From: Rhizobium sp. Q54
GTDB taxonomy: Bacteria > Pseudomonadota > Alphaproteobacteria > UBA828
Direction of reading: 5' to 3'
Assembly: GCA_945892755.1 (NCBI GenBank)
Contig: CAMDDO010000010.1
Coordinates: 1 to 51,694 of the forward strand
Length of the DNA stretch: 51,694 nucleotides
Part shown: one piece after another, positions 49,458-51,694 of the stretch
How positions within the stretch are numbered: position 1 is the stretch's first letter
Layout: every line of letters begins with the position of its first letter
Position numbers and translations under genes: made by a program
The notes under the pieces: model-generated
Database searches by the model: none
The model's input: only the letters and a program-made list of their open reading frames with translations
What the model was told of the DNA's origin: nothing

Positions 49458-50037
49458 CGCGCACCTTTCCCAAGCAAATTTGAAGGTTCGATTCATCCAC
49501 GGTCGCTTCGGTCGCCTTGAGCTGAAGCGCCTGGAACTTGTCCTTGGCAACGTCGAGATAGAAATACACGTCGACCGAGCAATCGCTTGAAGCGTAGCGA
49601 AGCACTCGTGACGGCGGGCGCCAGATTCGTCCGTCAGGCTCGCCCAGCAACGAAACGGTCTCGTCCTCGGACAGCCCGACCACGTCGACCGGTTCAACAC
49701 TTTCCAAAGGAACCGGGCCGAAGGGTGAGACGGGCCATGCCGACCCAATCGGCGCATAGCTCGCGATCCGATAGGGACGCTGATGAGGTCTGGGCGCGAG
49801 CAACGTGCCTCTGGCATCAACCGCTGACGGCGGCGGTTTAGGCAGAACTTCGACGGGCTCGCTTGCCCGCGCGATAATCGGCTTTGGCGGATCGGCCGGC
49901 TTGGCCAGCGTGTCCTCCTGCCAGCCGACGCATGCCGAGAGCGATAGAACCAGCGCGATTTGCGCTAAGCTCCATGCGGGCGGCAGCCCTATGCGTCTCA
50001 CCTTCAACACGCGGCCCATTCTACCCCAGTTCAACAT
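49438..50037 (-). CDS. Putative lipoprotein upstream of the response regulator
   Basis: The 199-residue protein has a basic N-terminus, a hydrophobic stretch and the lipobox LSAC with the predicted lipidated Cys36, then a Pro-rich linker (about 45-95) and a C-terminal domain with LSEDETVSLLGEPDGRIWRPPSRVLRYASSDCSVDVYFYL-like features (key pattern: L-GEP-G-x-R near 128-135, Y-x5-C-x-V-D-x-Y-F-Y near 146-157). That pattern recalls the SmpA/OmlA (BamE-like) repeat of outer-membrane lipoproteins. It is first in the lipoprotein/regulator/kinase operon, so it may be a sensor accessory or envelope target. Starts at 50037 or 50019 are both plausible. Confidence 0.82.
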   Translation of the reverse strand: MLNWGRMGRVLKVRRIGLPPAWSLAQIALVLSLSACVGWQEDTLAKPADPPKPIIARASEPVEVLPKPPPSAVDARGTLLAPRPHQRPYRIASYAPIGSAWPVSPFGPVPLESVEPVDVVGLSEDETVSLLGEPDGRIWRPPSRVLRYASSDCSVDVYFYLDVAKDKFQALQLKATEATVDESNLQICLGKVRDEHRTR

Positions 50038-50112
50038 CGGGACGCTCTTCCCCGATCACCGCATCGCACGAAATCGTGGCGACTGTGTGGCCAAAACCAA
50101 AACTTGTAGAAA

Positions 50113-50132
50113 ACATGTGACTGCCGTCATGT
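50113..50132. promoter_or_regulatory. Imperfect dyad upstream of the lipoprotein/regulator/kinase operon
   Basis: ACATGTGAC (50113-50121) and GTCATGT (50126-50132) pair around TGCC with one bulged base. The dyad lies 76 bp upstream of the lipoprotein start on the minus strand, in the expected promoter zone, and could be an autoregulatory site for the response regulator. Confidence 0.3.
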
Positions 50133-50305
50133 CGCTTTCCCGTCTCCATATGGCACCGCGCCAACGCGCCGACCACTCGGCCGATCGAACGTAGTCGGGC
50201 GCCCTGATTGGAAACGGTCGTCGGATTTCGGGGCTGGGGCGGTCGCGACACGGGCCCGCGCGCCTACCGATTGGCCCCGCAGTGAACAACGTACACTCGC
50301 ATGAG

Positions 50306-50317
50306 GGCCAGTACTGG
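50306..50317. promoter_or_regulatory. 12-bp perfect palindrome GCCAGTACTGGC
   Basis: GCCAGTACTGGC is a perfect palindrome in the middle of the 590-bp non-coding region, about 270 bp from the lipoprotein start and 320 bp from the leader ORF. Candidate dimer-binding site; no neighbouring copy was found. Confidence 0.3.
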
Positions 50318-50459
50318 CGCGCACTACGCACGATCCCGGCCACCGACGGCGCTCTTCGGCTTTGCTGGGCGATGAACGCGCGAACCGTCTGGCATTGTGA
50401 GGCGCCGAGGGCTGCGGGCCAGCCATCCGGGAAGCCATATCCGAGCCTCGCGTCACGCG

Positions 50460-50474
50460 TTAATCATTTCTTAA
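50460..50474. promoter_or_regulatory. CtrA-type binding box TTAA-N7-TTAA
   Basis: TTAA (50460-50463) and TTAA (50471-50474) are separated by exactly seven bases, a perfect full CtrA box. CtrA is the alphaproteobacterial cell-cycle and motility master regulator. The box stands out in otherwise very GC-rich DNA, 168 bp before the leader ORF and 266 bp before the membrane sensor gene. Confidence 0.55.
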
Positions 50475-50514
50475 TCCTTGCCCTGCGAGCTTGGGGATGA
50501 CGCGTCGGTCGTGT

Positions 50515-50582
50515 CGCGTCGGTCGGTCGCGCCGGGCTCGTCCCCGGGGCGGAGACGGTCCTCGGCACGACCGACCGACGCG
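50515..50582. repeat. 15-bp perfect inverted repeat with 38-nt loop in the sensor leader
   Basis: CGCGTCGGTCGGTCG (50515-50529) and CGACCGACCGACGCG (50568-50582) are exact reverse complements. The 10-mer CGCGTCGGTC also occurs directly repeated at 50501-50510. There is no T-run, so it is not a simple intrinsic terminator; a structured mRNA leader or paired protein sites fit better. It lies 46 bp upstream of the leader ORF. Confidence 0.6.
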
Positions 50583-50627
50583 TTCACGAGCCTCATCGAT
50601 TTGCCCTCAGCGCCCGGAGATCCAGTA

Positions 50628-50726
50628 ATGATTCGACGCGCCGTTCGACGCGCGCCCCTATGCAAGTGCATCGGATCGTGCTCTGACGGACCTGACCCGC
50701 GATCCGCGACAGCCGGACCGCGCTGA
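50628..50726 (+). CDS. Putative 32-residue leader peptide coupled to the membrane sensor
   Basis: A 32-codon frame starts at ATG 50628 with a good ribosome-binding site (GGAGA at 50616-50620, seven-base spacing). Its stop TGA shares a base with the ATG of the sensor gene (TGATG, 50724-50728), the classical arrangement for translational coupling. The sensor's own start lacks a clear ribosome-binding site, so it may depend on this frame. The peptide is basic at the N-terminus and has three cysteines in LCKCIGSC. It may be a regulatory upstream ORF rather than a functional protein. Confidence 0.45.
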   Translation: MIRRAVRRAPLCKCIGSCSDGPDPRSATAGPR

Positions 50727-51694
50727 TGGCACCCGACGACGAAAGCGCACGACGTCGCGCCCCTTCGGAGGTCGCGGCGCGGGCGCTACGCCATGAACAG
50801 TACAGGGCGCTGCTCCGGACGACACCGACCAATAGCGTCATCAACGTTCTTACCGCCAGCATATTTTTTGCGGTTTTCTTGAGTCATGACGCGCGTCTCT
50901 TTCTCTACGTTTGGGCCTGCGGTATTGCCTTGATCCTGCTTCTGCGCGTCGTGATTCTGACCCGAAGCAGGATTTCGCGCTTCGAACAGGACGCCTTTCG
51001 CTGGCCATTTCACGCGCTGACCTTGAGCTCGGTCGTTTCTGGATTGCTCTGGGGAACCGCTGGCGCCGTGCTTCTGCCTGAGGCGGACCCGACCCAGCAA
51101 GTGTTTCTGGTGGTTGTCGCCAGCGCATTGGTGGGCGGAAGCGCGACTACGCTTTCCTCTGCGCCGGTCGCGGCGATGGGCTTTGCGCTTGGCGTTACAC
51201 TGCCGATCGCCGGCCATTTCGCGAGCATGGGAGACCTCGCCTATACCGGGCTTGCCGCACTGTCCTTGTTTTTCGGCCTGGCGATGAGCTATGCCTCGCG
51301 CGGCGCCTACCGACAGTTCCGCGAACAGGTACGCATCCGTTTCGAGAATGACTTGTTGGCGGCAAAGATCACGGCTGAGCGCTCCCAGTGGCTGGAGCTC
51401 TCGGCAAGCGCTGAGGCCTTTGCCTTATTCGATCGCGACAATCGGCTTTTGTTGTGGAACCCGGCGTTTCAGCGCGCCCTGTCGCTCCCGCCCGGCAACC
51501 TAACCCTCGGGGCCTTGTTTGCCGACCTGCTGAGCATCGGCGTCAGGCCGGTCGAGCTCCTGGAGAACCGTCGCGCGCTCGATAATTGGATCGCAGCCTT
51601 GACGCCGCCGACGAGTGGCGCCCGAGCACCCGCAAGTTATCGCATGTCCAATGGCCGTTGGCTCCGGATCACCAGTTACCGAACCGCCGGCGGA
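50726..51694 (+). CDS. Multi-pass membrane PAS sensor protein (3' truncated)
   Basis: The frame runs from ATG 50726 to the window end without a stop (323 codons visible). Residues about 35-195 contain five or six hydrophobic segments (for example VINVLTASIFFAVFL, FLYVWACGIALILLL, SSVVSGLLWGTAGAVLL, FLVVVASALVGGSATTL, MGFALGVTLPIAG, LAALSLFFGLAM) forming a membrane sensor domain. A short helical linker leads to a PAS-like domain from about 235 (AEAFALFDRDNRLLLWNPAF). Proteins with this start normally continue into a histidine kinase or GGDEF/EAL output domain, which lies outside the window. A CtrA-type box, a long inverted repeat and a coupled leader ORF precede it. Confidence 0.85.
   Translation, partial: MAPDDESARRRAPSEVAARALRHEQYRALLRTTPTNSVINVLTASIFFAVFLSHDARLFLYVWACGIALILLLRVVILTRSRISRFEQDAFRWPFHALTLSSVVSGLLWGTAGAVLLPEADPTQQVFLVVVASALVGGSATTLSSAPVAAMGFALGVTLPIAGHFASMGDLAYTGLAALSLFFGLAMSYASRGAYRQFREQVRIRFENDLLAAKITAERSQWLELSASAEAFALFDRDNRLLLWNPAFQRALSLPPGNLTLGALFADLLSIGVRPVELLENRRALDNWIAALTPPTSGARAPASYRMSNGRWLRITSYRTAGG

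Larger units (their letters stand above)
50038..50627. other. 590-bp non-coding, repeat-rich regulatory region
   Basis: Between the lipoprotein operon and the leader ORF of the membrane sensor. It contains an imperfect dyad near 50113-50132, a 12-bp palindrome at 50306-50317, a CtrA-type box at 50460-50474 and a 15-bp inverted repeat at 50515-50582, listed separately. Open frames here (for example 50282-50500) have no coding pattern or ribosome-binding site. Confidence 0.55.

Noticed and set aside
48675-49820. 381-codon version of the response regulator frame
   Set aside because: The upstream 121 codons are antisense-frame reading through the lipoprotein gene; the receiver domain begins just after ATG 49457.
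50282-50500. 72-codon plus-strand frame upstream of the sensor
   Set aside because: Runs through the palindrome and CtrA-type box, lacks a ribosome-binding site and coding codon pattern.
1-51694. CRISPR arrays, tRNA or rRNA genes, insertion sequences, prophage genes
   Set aside because: No regularly spaced repeats, tRNA-like T-loop sequences, transposase or integrase motifs were found by reading both strands.

Overview
The window looks like chromosomal DNA of a metabolically versatile, GC-rich alphaproteobacterium. This rests on GC-rich codon third positions throughout, a perfect CtrA-type box (TTAA-N7-TTAA) before the last gene, a compact OmpR-type sensor/regulator pair, and the density of catabolic dehydrogenases, CoA enzymes and class III aminotransferases. 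The assignment is an inference; no rRNA, tRNA, mobile element, integrase or CRISPR array is visible. The first and last genes run off the window edges.

Layout. 1-5.8 kb (+): aldehyde dehydrogenase (5'-truncated) ending in an intrinsic terminator, then amidase, class III aminotransferase and a TPR/GT9-like protein. 5.8-9.4 kb (-): an operon for a tricarballylate dehydrogenase-like flavoprotein (TcuA), a PrpF-type isomerase and a KRCGH-type isocitrate-lyase-family lyase. 9.5-16.4 kb (+): a lone molybdopterin dehydrogenase subunit, then an alcohol dehydrogenase / SDR / quinone oxidoreductase / acyl-CoA dehydrogenase-associated phosphotransferase operon and a small NTF2-like protein. 16.4-19.7 kb (-): DUF3237, enoyl-CoA hydratase, 3-hydroxyacyl-CoA dehydrogenase, thiolase. 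19.8-22.7 kb: an FCD-type GntR regulator, an acyl-CoA dehydrogenase and a FabL-like SDR.

The most interesting block is 22.7-33.4 kb (-), nine tightly packed genes: a stand-alone phosphohistidine-domain protein, a 520-residue protein of no recognised family, an acyl-CoA synthetase, a winged-helix-like small protein, a pyruvate-phosphate-dikinase-like protein lacking the C-terminal PEP/pyruvate barrel, BCCP, biotin carboxylase, a carboxyltransferase-like protein that has lost two usual metal ligands, and a thiolase. I infer an ATP-driven activation plus biotin-dependent carboxylation route (for example of a ketone or another enolisable carbonyl) followed by CoA activation and thiolysis. Two perfect palindromes flank a TTGACA element upstream of it, and one matches the FCD-GntR consensus and related sites at other promoters in the window.

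33.5-46.6 kb carries a second acyl-CoA synthetase, SurE, an SDR, RidA, a tyrosine-phosphatase-like protein, an operon of hydrolase / HyuA / HyuB / GSA-type aminotransferase, a further aminotransferase and an intradiol dioxygenase. 47.1-50.0 kb (-) is a lipoprotein / response regulator / histidine kinase operon. 50.0-50.7 kb is a structured regulatory region (palindromes, CtrA-type box, long inverted repeat, 32-codon leader ORF) ahead of a truncated membrane PAS sensor.

Together the genes suggest uptake-fed degradation of amides, amines, tricarboxylates and carbonyl compounds through CoA thioesters to acetyl-CoA. Substrates cannot be fixed from sequence alone.
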